This document shows, in pieces, positions 9,578 through 18,785 of a DNA stretch of 64,000 bases. Source of the DNA: JACKAQ01 sp020634975 [NCBI: Calditrichia bacterium] (GTDB lineage Bacteria > Calditrichota > Calditrichia > RBG-13-44-9); assembly GCA_020634975.1 (NCBI GenBank), contig JACKAQ010000001.1, positions 2,108,001-2,172,000 of the forward strand, written 5' to 3'. Numbering within the stretch: the stretch's first letter is position 1; each line of letters opens with the position of its first letter. The position numbers and the translations under genes were made by a program. Below the pieces are notes generated by a model. It was not told the DNA's origin, did no database searches, and saw nothing but the letters and a program-made list of their open reading frames with translations.

Positions 9578-11083
9578 TTAAAGCAGTTTAAGCACTTCCA
9601 GCGAATCCTTCACATATTCCGGTGAGCGCATGCCAACCAGCGAAACATGCACTTCGCCGCTGTGCAGCGTTTGCAGCAGCGCTTTTTGGGACAGCGATTG
9701 CTGTTGCCATTGCGGATGTGCGCTGTCGAACGCAGATACGGTTTCTTTCAGCGCGATGGAATTCCGGCGATCCAGTTCCATCAGCCAAACATCCGCAGCG
9801 GATTGCAGCGCCGCAAAATAGCGTTCGATGGTTTTGCCGATGCCCGATTCGGGATTGCTTTTTTCCAGCAGCACGCGTTTGCCGAATTCCGTGAGCGGGT
9901 TCAGCCGCTGCGCCAGCAACATCCGGAAGGTGGAAACATCCATATTTTGGCGGGTGAGCATGCGCAAATGCACGCTGCTTTGCAAAAATTCGCGGAATGC
10001 CTTGCCCTCGCTGCCGAGCTGCAAATTCTCGCTGGCGACAAAGCTGACCAGTTCATCTTCAATTTGCTGGGCTTTTTCCAATTCAATCTCAAATTTGGAT
10101 GAATAATCGGTGTCCGGTTCGGCGCCGTAATTGGCCAATCGCAGCAGCCGGTTGCCGTCAATCGCGTTCAACGGACGGTTCGCCAAAACCCCGAGATTTA
10201 ATTTTTCGGCGAGTTGTAAAACGGTCAGGTTCTCATTTTGAAAAGCATTGTTTTTTTCGGTTTCCGCGCCGTTTTCCAGCATATTGAACGGCAGTTGGAT
10301 GACCGCAAAATGCCCGTCTTCCGGCGCAATGCCGAGCTGCAAACAGGCATCTCCATACGCCGTCCACACTTTCGCCAAACTGACGTGATGCGGATCGTCC
10401 GCCGGCAGCGGAAAGCTGTTGCTGGAAATGCCATACCAGCGAATCAGCCCGTCGTTTACCAGTTTTTCCATTTGCACAAACGCGCGGCGCAGGCGATTGT
10501 AAAATTGTTTTTCGGCGGCTGCCAAATCAAAATTTTGCTGTTCGGCGTGCATCAAAAAATATTCCGGGTTGTGCAGCAGATACACATCCAGCGTATCCAG
10601 GTGCATCCGCGCCAGCGAACGGGTGATCTGGTCTTCAATATAAGCCGGGTGAATGCAATGCCACATATCTGTGTGATATTTAACGACTTCCGGAAACGGA
10701 TCGCTGTTGTTTTCGCGATCTTTTGCGATGTCCATATTGTCGCCCTGAATGTAGCCAACCTTGCTGACAACAACGTATGCCTCGCGCGGTTTGCCGTTCC
10801 AAACGATAAAATCGTTGAAGATATCGCCGATCATTACTTCCGCCATCCCGTCCGTATAATTTGCGGAAGTATCGATCAGGTTACAGCCATGTTCCAGCGT
10901 CATTTTCAGCGCGGTTTTGTGCAACTCAACCTCGGCGTGGCAGCGATAAGTGCCAAAGCCCAATCGCGATACGGTCAGCCCGGTTCGCCCCAATTGGCGA
11001 TAGGCGTTTTTGGAATATTTTTTTTGATGTTGATCAGCAAATTGCCGGGTGGCATCCGGCGTGGCAAATTCGGGGATGGACAT
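9578..11083 (-). CDS. aldo/keto reductase with long C-terminal extension
   Basis: NAD(P)H-dependent oxidoreductase of the AKR superfamily, probably cytoplasmic. Counting from an upstream ATG at 11131, the catalytic tetrad is visible as Asp87 (LIDTS), Tyr92 (ANYTDG), Lys124 (VVSKVGY) and His187 (LLHNPE); subtract 16 for the start used here. I chose the ATG at 11083 because GGAG lies six bases upstream, whereas the ATG at 11131 has no SD. At about 500 residues it is far longer than the usual 280-340: beyond the barrel are about 150-200 C-terminal residues rich in Gln, Glu and Leu that I cannot assign. It is monocistronic and divergent from the exoribonuclease gene. Substrate unknown. Confidence 0.85.
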   Translation of the reverse strand: MSIPEFATPDATRQFADQHQKKYSKNAYRQLGRTGLTVSRLGFGTYRCHAEVELHKTALKMTLEHGCNLIDTSANYTDGMAEVMIGDIFNDFIVWNGKPREAYVVVSKVGYIQGDNMDIAKDRENNSDPFPEVVKYHTDMWHCIHPAYIEDQITRSLARMHLDTLDVYLLHNPEYFLMHAEQQNFDLAAAEKQFYNRLRRAFVQMEKLVNDGLIRWYGISSNSFPLPADDPHHVSLAKVWTAYGDACLQLGIAPEDGHFAVIQLPFNMLENGAETEKNNAFQNENLTVLQLAEKLNLGVLANRPLNAIDGNRLLRLANYGAEPDTDYSSKFEIELEKAQQIEDELVSFVASENLQLGSEGKAFREFLQSSVHLRMLTRQNMDVSTFRMLLAQRLNPLTEFGKRVLLEKSNPESGIGKTIERYFAALQSAADVWLMELDRRNSIALKETVSAFDSAHPQWQQQSLSQKALLQTLHSGEVHVSLVGMRSPEYVKDSLEVLKLL

Positions 11084-11398
11084 GCGCGGCTCCGTTTCAG
11101 CAGTTGTTCCCTCTCTAAAATATTGCTCCATGATAGTTTAATTACCCGCAGAACACAAGCTTTTTCACGCGAAATTCAGCCGCACTATTGCGAAATTCAA
11201 CAAAACTGCTTATTCTTTGGCTCAGGGATGTTTTTCGTTTTTGCAAACCAATACATAAACACGACAATTTTTGAAATTTCCGGCTCATGGGTGAGTGGAA
11301 AATATTATTCAGACGGTTCGCAAATTTGCGTTCCGCAAAACTTGCGCATTTCAAACAGAATATCTAATGACATTTCTCAACAAAACCGGGGAAAAACG
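11084..11398. other. divergent intergenic region
   Basis: This 315-base gap (48 bases less if the reductase starts at 11131) separates two divergent genes and should hold promoters for both. The clearest signal is a perfect 12-base palindrome, CGCAAATTTGCG, at 11319-11330, followed by a related half-site region (TTCCGCAAAACTTGCGC) and lying about 70 bases before the exoribonuclease start. It could be an operator. No -35/-10 pair was convincing. Confidence 0.35.
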
Positions 11399-12364
11399 AT
11401 GGGGAAGAAAATCGAATATTCGCAAATCAAAAAAGCGCCGATCGGTGAATCGTTCGTCACATTTTGCGTGGTACGCAGCAAAGAAGTAAAATACAAACAG
11501 AACGGCCAGCCCTATCTGGTGTTGGAATTGGGCGACCAAAGCGGGCGGCTGAAAACGCGGTTGTGGAACGATATCGACAGCAATTCTGCGGAAACGCCAG
11601 TTGGTGGGATCGTGAAAATTCAGGCTGTCGCGGAAGCCGTGAACGGACGCAAAGAGTTGAAAATTCAACGGTTACGCGCCGCATCGGCAGAAGATAAAAT
11701 TTCCGCGGATGCGTTGCTCCCGCAAACCGCGCAGGATGTGGCGCAGCTTCGCCAAATGTTCGATGCGCACCGTCAATCGATTACCAATACCCATTTGCTC
11801 GATTTGCTCTCCGCTGTTTTTCGCGATGAGGTGTTTGCCAAAGCCTATTTCCGTTCGCCGGGCGGTAAGTTGTGGCATCACAATTATTTATCGGGAATGC
11901 TGGAGCATGTGGTAAAGCTGCTCAATTTTGCGGATCTGATGAATATCCACTATCCGGAAATCGATATCGATTTGTTGAAAACGGCCATTATTTGCCACGA
12001 TTTGGGCAAGGTTCGCGAATATTCGCTGAACGGATACATCGATTTTTCGACGGAAGGGCGGCTGCTCGGCAACGGCGCGATCGGTTACGGGATTATCGAT
12101 GGGCACATCCGCGATTTGCCGGAATTTCCTGCGGGGTTGCGCCAGCAATTGCTGCATCTGGTGCTCAGCCACAACGGCAAACAGCACGGCGCTCCGGTGG
12201 AGCCGATGACGCTGGAAGCGATGGTGCTGCAGCACCTCATTTTGCTGGATGCGCACACCAACGCCATTTTGCGTATCCGCGAAAACGATGTGCTGCCGGA
12301 TCAGGATTGGAGCAAATATATTCCGCTGCTGGAGCGTTTCATTTATGCTGGAAAACAGGCGTAA
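11399..12364 (+). CDS. YhaM-family 3'-5' exoribonuclease (OB + HD domains)
   Basis: Predicted cytoplasmic nuclease, 321 aa. An N-terminal OB-fold (about 10-95, with YLVLELGDQSGRLKTRLWN) would bind nucleic acid. A metal-dependent HD domain (about 155-300) shows HHNYLSGMLEHV and ICHDLGKVREY, followed by SHNGKQHG and LDAHTNA. This layout is that of Bacillus YhaM and its relatives, which degrade RNA or ssDNA from the 3' end. The frame is open for over 1 kb upstream, but that part is antisense to the reductase. The ATG at 11399 follows GGGGAAAAACG and begins the conserved sequence. The haem lipoprotein follows after 50 nt on the same strand. Confidence 0.88.
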   Translation: MGKKIEYSQIKKAPIGESFVTFCVVRSKEVKYKQNGQPYLVLELGDQSGRLKTRLWNDIDSNSAETPVGGIVKIQAVAEAVNGRKELKIQRLRAASAEDKISADALLPQTAQDVAQLRQMFDAHRQSITNTHLLDLLSAVFRDEVFAKAYFRSPGGKLWHHNYLSGMLEHVVKLLNFADLMNIHYPEIDIDLLKTAIICHDLGKVREYSLNGYIDFSTEGRLLGNGAIGYGIIDGHIRDLPEFPAGLRQQLLHLVLSHNGKQHGAPVEPMTLEAMVLQHLILLDAHTNAILRIRENDVLPDQDWSKYIPLLERFIYAGKQA

Positions 12365-12414
12365 TTTGTTGTAAATTTTCACTTTCGAACAACAATTAAC
12401 GACGAGGCAGTGAA

Positions 12415-13008
12415 ATGAAGCTAAAACTTTTGTTTTTATTGATGTTGGGCGCGCTGATCGCCGGATGCGGCAAAACAGAAAACAGCAACGAACCTACCGC
12501 CGCCGAACTGAAAATGGCGCAGGAAACCGGCAGCAAATACGCCGCCGCGTTGATGTCCGGGCTGAAAGACACACTGCAAACCGCCATCCGCGAAAAAGGC
12601 GTTGCCGGCGCAGTGGATGTGTGCAACGTTCAGGCAATGCCGCTCACCCGCCAGGCGGAAGGTGAAGGTGTGAGCATCAAACGCACTACCAACAAATATC
12701 GCAATCCCGAAAATGCGCCGGATGAAACGGAGAAAGCTGCGCTGGCATATTTCGAAACGCAACTGAAGGAATCTGGTAGTTTGCCGGAAAATTACGTGCA
12801 AAAAGTGAGCGAAAACGGTGAGCAATTTTTGTATTTCTACAAACCGATGCAAATGGCTGCGGTTTGCCTCTCCTGTCACGGCGATCCCGCAACGATGGAT
12901 GAAAACCTGCTGGCAACGCTGGATCAGCACTACCCGAACGACATGGCGCGCGGCTACAGCGAAGGCGATTTTCGCGGTGCTATTCGCGTAAAAATTCCAT
13001 TGAAATAA
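12415..13008 (+). CDS. DUF3365-like haem-binding lipoprotein
   Basis: Exported protein of 197 aa with a lipobox, LIAGC (Cys18), so it should be anchored in the envelope. The mature part is a DUF3365/Tll0287-like domain with one c-type haem motif, CLSCH (Cys151, Cys154, His155), followed by GDP, and a conserved Cys in VDVCNVQA. Members are thought to be redox or gas sensors or small electron carriers, and the domain is often fused to kinases; here it stands alone. The neighbours give no pathway. GAGG upstream supports the start. Confidence 0.85.
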   Translation: MKLKLLFLLMLGALIAGCGKTENSNEPTAAELKMAQETGSKYAAALMSGLKDTLQTAIREKGVAGAVDVCNVQAMPLTRQAEGEGVSIKRTTNKYRNPENAPDETEKAALAYFETQLKESGSLPENYVQKVSENGEQFLYFYKPMQMAAVCLSCHGDPATMDENLLATLDQHYPNDMARGYSEGDFRGAIRVKIPLK

Positions 13009-13085
13009 TTTTTTTGAAAGAATTGGCAGGTTGTTAAATATTGCGATTACGCAACAATAGCAACAATTTCGTGTGCACCGGGAAG

Positions 13086-13108
13086 ATTCCTGCATTCGCA
13101 GGAATGAC
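13086..13108. repeat. ATTCCTGC/GCAGGAATGAC palindromic repeat, copy 1
   Basis: A perfect 8-base stem (ATTCCTGC, loop ATTC, GCAGGAAT) is followed by GAC. Related copies lie at 48683-48705 and 49798-49825, each also ending GGAATGAC. All three are intergenic. This looks like a dispersed REP-like family. Confidence 0.55.
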
Positions 13109-13141
13109 CGATGTATTTTATGTGAGCACCTTTTTTATTTC

Positions 13142-13162
13142 GGGGCGAACGATGTTCGCCCC
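13142..13162. terminator. hairpin between convergent genes
   Basis: GGGGCGAAC and GTTCGCCCC form a perfect 9-base stem with loop GAT between the haem lipoprotein gene and the peptidase gene, which converge here. On the plus strand it is followed by AAATTTTT, so it may stop transcription from that side. It also fits the GGGGC...GCCCC palindrome family of this window. Confidence 0.5.
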
Positions 13163-13168
13163 AAATTT

Positions 13169-15391
13169 TTACCGCCGCATAACGGTAAATTCTTTAGTCA
13201 CGCGGTTGCCCGCATTGTCCGATGTGGAAATTGCCACAGTGGATGTGCCCGCCGGCAAATGCTTCGTTTCCACCTCAATCCAGTCTTCCTCCGGATCAAA
13301 AATAAACATTGTCCATTTGCCGTTGACGGTCACGCGAATCTGGTTTTCATTGAACATGCCGGAAAAGCTGTCGCGAATGCCAAACCGTGCGTTGCGATTG
13401 GCAGATGCCGTCAACCGGACCGCAGAAATTTGCGGCGGGATGGAATCTTGCAGCACCGCAAAATGCTCCAGACTGGTGACGCGCGCGCTGAAGGTGTTGG
13501 TCTGCCGGTCGAAATCGGAGGGCAAAAATCCCCAACTGCCGCGCGAAGTGAGGTAATATAATCCCACGCCTTTCATTTTGGCGATGGAATCCGGCACGGT
13601 TAAGCTGACATACGCGCCGTAATTGAGCGGCTGGTCGAACGGTGCGGTGCGGTAAGTTTTTGATAATACACGATATGGTGCCGGTGGAAAAACAGTTGAT
13701 TCCACTTCGCCGAGCTCCACAAAAAGGGTATCGTGCAGCGCATTGCTGGGAAAACGGAGCGAAAAATTGCCGTCTTCCGAACGCAGTGAACGGGTTTGTC
13801 CGGGCACAATCCGGTAGTCGGTTGCCAGCCATTTCGCCAGTTGTTCATCAAACGCATCGCCAAATGGCGTTTTGGGGTTTTCCCGTTCGGCAGAAATGCG
13901 GACGGAAAATTTGTTGTTGTCATACAATCGCGCTTTTCCGGTGCCGGTTTGCCAGTCGCCGGGCACCAGCGGAAAGCCTTTGCCTTTTATCAGCAATTCC
14001 TGCCCGAAAGGGACCACCGTTTCAATCGTCGATGCCACCGGCGGCAAAACGGATTTGCTTCCGGTCCAGACAAACAACGGTTGCAGCGGCAAATCGTCAC
14101 CGTAGGTGGCGTCCACCCGAACCACCGCGCCGGGGACCAGGCTGTTCGGCGCAGTAATTTTGTAGCTGTGGTGTTTCATTTTCGGATCGAATCGTTGCAC
14201 AAAAGAAACATTGGGGAGCGCAGTCGCCACGCTATTGCCGGGAATAAGTTGCCGGAAGGTAAGCGAGCCGAGCGAATCCGCGCTGAGCAGGGTGAATTTT
14301 AGCGAATCGGCGGTGGCTTGCACATCCTGAATCGCCACCGGACGATAGCGGTGATAAATGACGGGAATTTCCAGCTTCATTTCATTCCCGAAATAATCCT
14401 CCGCTTCGATGATCACTGTATTTTCGCCATCGCGAAGATTTTCGGTGGAAAGCATGCCGCCACCGCGCGGTGTGTTGCCGTAAAACGGCAAACTGTTCGC
14501 CGGATGGCGATAAAAATTATGATACGATTTCATCCCGCGACGTTGCAGCGAGAAGTTTTTATCCAACTCCACCAGATGATTTTCATCGTAACTGAAGCGG
14601 TCGTATTGCACGGAATACAGCAACGAATCGTTTACCAGCAAACGACCTTTGTAAAAATCGAACACGTTGCTGGCGCCGTCCGCCTGATCAAAAATGCGCA
14701 GCGCGATATACGCCCGTCCGGTGAGGTAAATGGGCTGGCGGAGCCGCATTTTGTTGTCCGCCGGCAGCGACTGGATGAGTGTGTCCGGCAATAAATTGAT
14801 CAACGTGTGGGCGCTGGCAGGAATAATTGCCAGCGATCGCGGGCGCGGCGCGATGTTATCGACCATCTCTTTTTTGAAATATTGCAACGGGTTGATTGGG
14901 CGATTGTAACTGTCGCGCATTTCGAAATGCAAATGCGGCACGCCGATGCCGGTTTCGCCGGTGTAACCGATGTGCTGCCCTTTTTTCACGGGAAACAGCG
15001 CCGGCGAAAGCCCGCGTTTATCGATTGAATTGCGCTGGCTTTGCAGCCGCAGCGAATCCATATACGCTTCATATTCGGGAATAAAACCGTCCAAATGCCC
15101 GTACAGTGCGTAGTTACCGTCTTTCAACTTGAGATAAATCGCGTTGCCGTAACCCGTTGCGCCTTTTCGCAGCCGGTACACATAGCCATCGTCGATGGCA
15201 AAAATTTTGTATCCGGTGCGGTTCCACGTTTTGATATCAATCGCTGCGTGATAGCGTCGCGGACGCAATTCGCAAAAACTGCTGGTCATCAATTTGCTGG
15301 CATCGGTGGGCCATGCGTAGTCTTGTGCAAATAGTGAACATCCAACCAAATAAAAAATTTCTACAAAAATCCTAACCGCTTTTTTCATCAT
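13169..15391 (-). CDS. M23 (LytM-type) peptidase family envelope protein
   Basis: Exported protein of 740 aa. The N-terminal signal ends in LVGC (Cys18, possible lipobox) or is cut after LFAQ. The M23 fold spans about residues 27-175 with an intact zinc site: His48 and Asp52 (HAAID), His99 (YGHLD), and His153/His155 (PHLHFE). The family cuts peptidoglycan cross-bridges or activates cell-wall amidases. The remaining roughly 560 residues are beta-rich and unassigned, with repeated VRV/TV segments near the end that look like Ig-like modules. Transcribed alone, divergent from the histidine kinase gene. Confidence 0.88.
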   Translation of the reverse strand: MMKKAVRIFVEIFYLVGCSLFAQDYAWPTDASKLMTSSFCELRPRRYHAAIDIKTWNRTGYKIFAIDDGYVYRLRKGATGYGNAIYLKLKDGNYALYGHLDGFIPEYEAYMDSLRLQSQRNSIDKRGLSPALFPVKKGQHIGYTGETGIGVPHLHFEMRDSYNRPINPLQYFKKEMVDNIAPRPRSLAIIPASAHTLINLLPDTLIQSLPADNKMRLRQPIYLTGRAYIALRIFDQADGASNVFDFYKGRLLVNDSLLYSVQYDRFSYDENHLVELDKNFSLQRRGMKSYHNFYRHPANSLPFYGNTPRGGGMLSTENLRDGENTVIIEAEDYFGNEMKLEIPVIYHRYRPVAIQDVQATADSLKFTLLSADSLGSLTFRQLIPGNSVATALPNVSFVQRFDPKMKHHSYKITAPNSLVPGAVVRVDATYGDDLPLQPLFVWTGSKSVLPPVASTIETVVPFGQELLIKGKGFPLVPGDWQTGTGKARLYDNNKFSVRISAERENPKTPFGDAFDEQLAKWLATDYRIVPGQTRSLRSEDGNFSLRFPSNALHDTLFVELGEVESTVFPPAPYRVLSKTYRTAPFDQPLNYGAYVSLTVPDSIAKMKGVGLYYLTSRGSWGFLPSDFDRQTNTFSARVTSLEHFAVLQDSIPPQISAVRLTASANRNARFGIRDSFSGMFNENQIRVTVNGKWTMFIFDPEEDWIEVETKHLPAGTSTVAISTSDNAGNRVTKEFTVMRR

Positions 15392-15750
15392 TGTTGTGTC
15401 AAAACCTGTTTCGTTTTCGATTCAACCTGTTGTTTTTTTATCATCTTCCAACCACTTGTGATGCGCGATAATATAGATAAACTGCGGCGTTGATACAATG
15501 GCTGTTCCAGATAATCCCAATCCAATTGTTGACAGATAAACAGAAAATATTAATATTAATGGGAATTATCGGATGTAAATTGTCGGGGATTTTGCGCTGC
15601 AAATTAGCCTGCTCAAGTTGATTCGGGCGCAACCGATAATGTAAGGTCAAAATTTTTTATGTTGTTCACTGTTTTACAATTCGCATTTTTATTGCGGTTT
15701 GTATAGATTATCCCGTTTTAGGGATATCAGAATTTTCCGGGAAAAATTTT
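15392..15750. other. divergent intergenic region, AT-rich
   Basis: A 359-base gap between the divergent peptidase and histidine kinase genes. It contains a perfect palindrome, AATATTAATATT (15546-15557), and a small hairpin, ATCCC-GTTTTA-GGGAT (15710-15725), just before the kinase start. A 69-codon open frame on the minus strand (15441-15650) has no SD and atypical composition and was not called. Promoters for both genes are expected here but none could be placed firmly. Confidence 0.35.
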
Positions 15751-17802
15751 ATGAAGTCGAACGAAGATGCCTACGCATCATTATTAAATGAAAATGAACG
15801 GTTAAACGCGAAAATCCGGCAACTGGAATCACAGAACATTTTTTTCAAAACGATTTCAGATAACAGCCCGGATTTGGTGTATGTATTCAGTATCCCACAA
15901 AAATGCGTTATTTACTGCAGCGATCGCTTGTTGGAAATATTGGGCTACACATTTGCGGAAGTTCAGGAAATGGGCGAGCGATTTTTTTCGAATATCACCC
16001 ACCCGGATGAATATCAGGAAATTAAACAACACCTCGAACGGCTGAATGCATCCCGTCCCGGTGAACACCATTCGATTGAGTTTCGTGCAAAACACAAAAA
16101 CGGAACCTGGCGCTGGATGCGCAGCCGCGATGTTGTTCGAAAACGCGACGAAAATAACGCCACGCTTGAAACACTGGGCGTTGCCGAAGACATTACCGAA
16201 TGGAAAAAATCCCAGAGCACGCTCGTCAGCAGCGAAGCGCATTTCCGGATGTTGGTTGAGGCATCGCCATACACAATTATTATTGTAGATGAACAAGGCA
16301 TCATCCGGCAGGCCAACAAACGAACCAAAGTTGATTTTGGTTATTTGCCACCGGAACTGATTGGTCAAAGCGTTGAATCGCTGATACCGGATAATTTGCG
16401 CCATTCGCACGAGAAATATCGAAAAATTTACACCAAAAGCCCGTTTAGCCGCCCGATGGGCAGCGGGCTAGCGCTGGAAGCAGTGCGTAAAGATGGCAGC
16501 AAATTCCCGGTAGAAATTGCGCTAACGCCAATCCAGTTGGATCAGAAAACCATGGTGTTAACCACAATTGTTGATATTACCCAGCGCCGGAAAGCTGAAA
16601 TTATGGTGAAACGCAGTGCCGAACGCATCCGATTGTTATACGATGTAACTGCCAAATCCAGCCACGATGAAGACCGGCGCATCACCAATGCGCTAAAACT
16701 GGTAACCCGGTTATTGGGAATGGAAATTGGTATTCAAAGCCGCATTTATCCGGATGAGGATCTGTATATTATCGAAAACTTGTATTCGCCGGAAACCCAA
16801 TTGCGAACCAACCAGTCATTTTCTTTTAAGCATACCTGTTGCGAAATTACACTTGCAAATGAAGATGTAACAACGTTTGAAGATCTGAAGTTATCTCAAT
16901 ATTCGGAGCACCCCTGCTATAAATTGCTCCATCTGGAATCGTATATCGGCGTGCCCATCCGGGTGCAAAACAAGGTTTACGGCACCATCAGTTTTTCCAG
17001 TTACAAACCCAGACCTATTGCTTTCGATTATCTGGATGTCGATTTAATGCGATTGCTGGCCGAGTGCATTGGAGCTACTATCGATAGCAAAAAAGATAAA
17101 CGTGCACTCCGGCATTACACGGTTGAACTGGAAAATAAAAATCGCGAATTGGAAGAATTCAGCTATATCGCCAGTCACGATTTGCGAGAACCGCTGCGAA
17201 CCATCATCAGTTTTTGCAATATTTTGGAAAATGATATCGGTGAACGGATTGCCAAAGAAGCACAGGAGGACATTGCGTTTATCACCGATGCTGCCAAACG
17301 GATGATTAACCTGATCGAAAATTTGCTGGAATATTCCCGTGCCGGACGGGTGGAGCTGAAGCTTGAGCCGGTCGATTTGAATCGCTGTATCGAAGGGATT
17401 GTTGATAATTTAAAGGCACTGACCCAGGAAACCGGTGCGGTTATCAATTTTGAACAATTGCCGACAGTGCAAGGCGATAGCACGTTACTTGCCCAGGTTT
17501 TCCAAAATTTGATCAGCAATAGCCTGAAATTTCATGGCAGCGAGCCGCCGTACATCAATATTTCTGCGGAACCACTCGATAACAGTTGGGTTATTCAGAT
17601 TTCAGATAACGGTATTGGCATTGCGGCGGAACACGCCGAACAAGTTTTTAAACCGTTCCGGCGATTACATTCGCAGGGTAAATACAAAGGAACCGGAATC
17701 GGGTTATCGATTTGTAAAAAAATAATCGAACGCCACGGCGGGTATATTACTATTCAATCTGAACCGGGAAAAGGCTCCACATTTTCGATTTTTTTTAAAT
17801 AG
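15751..17802 (+). CDS. PAS-PAS-GAF sensor histidine kinase
   Basis: Soluble sensor kinase of 683 aa without transmembrane segments. Order: short coiled coil (1-30), PAS with PAC (about 31-150), second PAS (about 155-275), GAF (about 290-435), HisKA and HATPase_c. The phospho-acceptor is His476 (IASHDLREPLR). The ATP lid shows DNGIGI and GTGIGLSI. The H-box belongs to the group found in phytochrome-like kinases (ASHDLxEPLR), but the GAF lacks an obvious bilin-binding Cys motif, so the signal is unknown. The response regulator converging on its 3' end (17887-18612) is a plausible partner, though not co-transcribed. Confidence 0.9.
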   Translation: MKSNEDAYASLLNENERLNAKIRQLESQNIFFKTISDNSPDLVYVFSIPQKCVIYCSDRLLEILGYTFAEVQEMGERFFSNITHPDEYQEIKQHLERLNASRPGEHHSIEFRAKHKNGTWRWMRSRDVVRKRDENNATLETLGVAEDITEWKKSQSTLVSSEAHFRMLVEASPYTIIIVDEQGIIRQANKRTKVDFGYLPPELIGQSVESLIPDNLRHSHEKYRKIYTKSPFSRPMGSGLALEAVRKDGSKFPVEIALTPIQLDQKTMVLTTIVDITQRRKAEIMVKRSAERIRLLYDVTAKSSHDEDRRITNALKLVTRLLGMEIGIQSRIYPDEDLYIIENLYSPETQLRTNQSFSFKHTCCEITLANEDVTTFEDLKLSQYSEHPCYKLLHLESYIGVPIRVQNKVYGTISFSSYKPRPIAFDYLDVDLMRLLAECIGATIDSKKDKRALRHYTVELENKNRELEEFSYIASHDLREPLRTIISFCNILENDIGERIAKEAQEDIAFITDAAKRMINLIENLLEYSRAGRVELKLEPVDLNRCIEGIVDNLKALTQETGAVINFEQLPTVQGDSTLLAQVFQNLISNSLKFHGSEPPYINISAEPLDNSWVIQISDNGIGIAAEHAEQVFKPFRRLHSQGKYKGTGIGLSICKKIIERHGGYITIQSEPGKGSTFSIFFK

Positions 17803-17886
17803 TTGTTGATAATCCGGGTGTGGGTGGGTGTTCCAATTTGTTTCAGATGTGCTTTTTCGAGAGTCGGTTTTTTGATTACCGTGCTT

Positions 17887-18612
17887 TCATTTTTTGGTGC
17901 ACGATTCCATAAAACAGCCATACAATTCTTCGAGATATTTAATGATAACATCCCAATTACAATCCTGATCGATCGTTAAAATAATTTTTAATGCCAGCCG
18001 CGATCCGTTTTCCAACTGTAACGCCTCGCATTTTTTTTCGAAAATAACCAGCATTTTTCGCAACTCATCTTGGTTTTGGGAAGAAACCAGATACACCATT
18101 TTCGGGAAGATTTTCTCGAAACCTTCCATAAATTCCTGCTGTTTATCCAGCAGCTCTTTTTGGTTGAGCTGTTTTGCTTTTTCTTCCTGCAGCATTAGCT
18201 GCAATTCTTCTTTTCTGCGTTCGGCATCTTGCAGCAAGTATTCCAGTTTTCGCCGCAAATTACCCTGATCAAAAGGTTTTGCAATAAAATCATCCGCCCC
18301 CATTTTGATCACCCGGGTAAATGTTTTCACATTTGCGTTTGCGGTTAAAATGATTACCGGAATCATTTTGGTGCGGTCCATTTGCCGGAGCATTTTGAGG
18401 GTTTCGTAGCCGTCCATTACCGGCATCATGATGTCCAGAATGATCAGGTCAATTTCATACACCACCAGATGGTTAAGCGCTTCTTTGCCATTATTAGCAG
18501 TAATAACGTTGTATCCGTGTTTGGTGAGCAGTTTGTGCATCATTTTTTGGATAATTCGCTCATCATCGACTGTCAAAATATTTTTCTGGCTTGGCTGATT
18601 GAATAATCCCAT
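17887..18612 (-). CDS. response regulator with coiled-coil C-terminus
   Basis: 241 aa. A receiver domain (about 9-125) has an intact acidic pocket (VDDE), phospho-acceptor Asp60 (LIILDIMMP) and Lys112 (FIAKPFD). A charged coiled coil follows (about 125-160, QDAERRKEELQ), then about 80 C-terminal residues with no recognised output domain. It is not a DNA-binding regulator and probably works by protein contact. The 3' end faces the histidine kinase gene across 84 bases. No SD is obvious. Confidence 0.85.
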   Translation of the reverse strand: MGLFNQPSQKNILTVDDERIIQKMMHKLLTKHGYNVITANNGKEALNHLVVYEIDLIILDIMMPVMDGYETLKMLRQMDRTKMIPVIILTANANVKTFTRVIKMGADDFIAKPFDQGNLRRKLEYLLQDAERRKEELQLMLQEEKAKQLNQKELLDKQQEFMEGFEKIFPKMVYLVSSQNQDELRKMLVIFEKKCEALQLENGSRLALKIILTIDQDCNWDVIIKYLEELYGCFMESCTKK

Positions 18613-18720
18613 ACATACAATCCGTTCTACTAATAAAGGTATTCGAAAATTATGTTAACCTGGATTAATATTAACGGCAGTGAAATTGCAATTTGGAGTT
18701 AAAAGTAAGATTCGTAAAAA

Positions 18721-18761
18721 AAAAAGCAAAAAAAAATCCCGGTAATGGAGATACCGGGATT
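18721..18761 (-). terminator. intrinsic terminator of EF-G-like gene
   Basis: On the minus strand a 10-base perfect stem (AATCCCGGTA/TACCGGGATT, 18735-18761, loop of 7) is followed by a long T-rich tract (the A-run at 18721-18736 on the plus strand). It lies 25 bases after the EF-G-like stop codon. Confidence 0.9.
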
Positions 18762-18785
18762 TGTAAACCAGCAGGTGTTTTGGGA

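Noticed and set aside
10238-11398. 5' extension of the exoribonuclease frame
   Set aside because: Antisense to the aldo/keto reductase; conserved sequence and SD begin at 11399.
15441-15650. Possible 69-codon gene in the kinase/peptidase gap
   Set aside because: No SD, unusual composition, no recognisable pattern.
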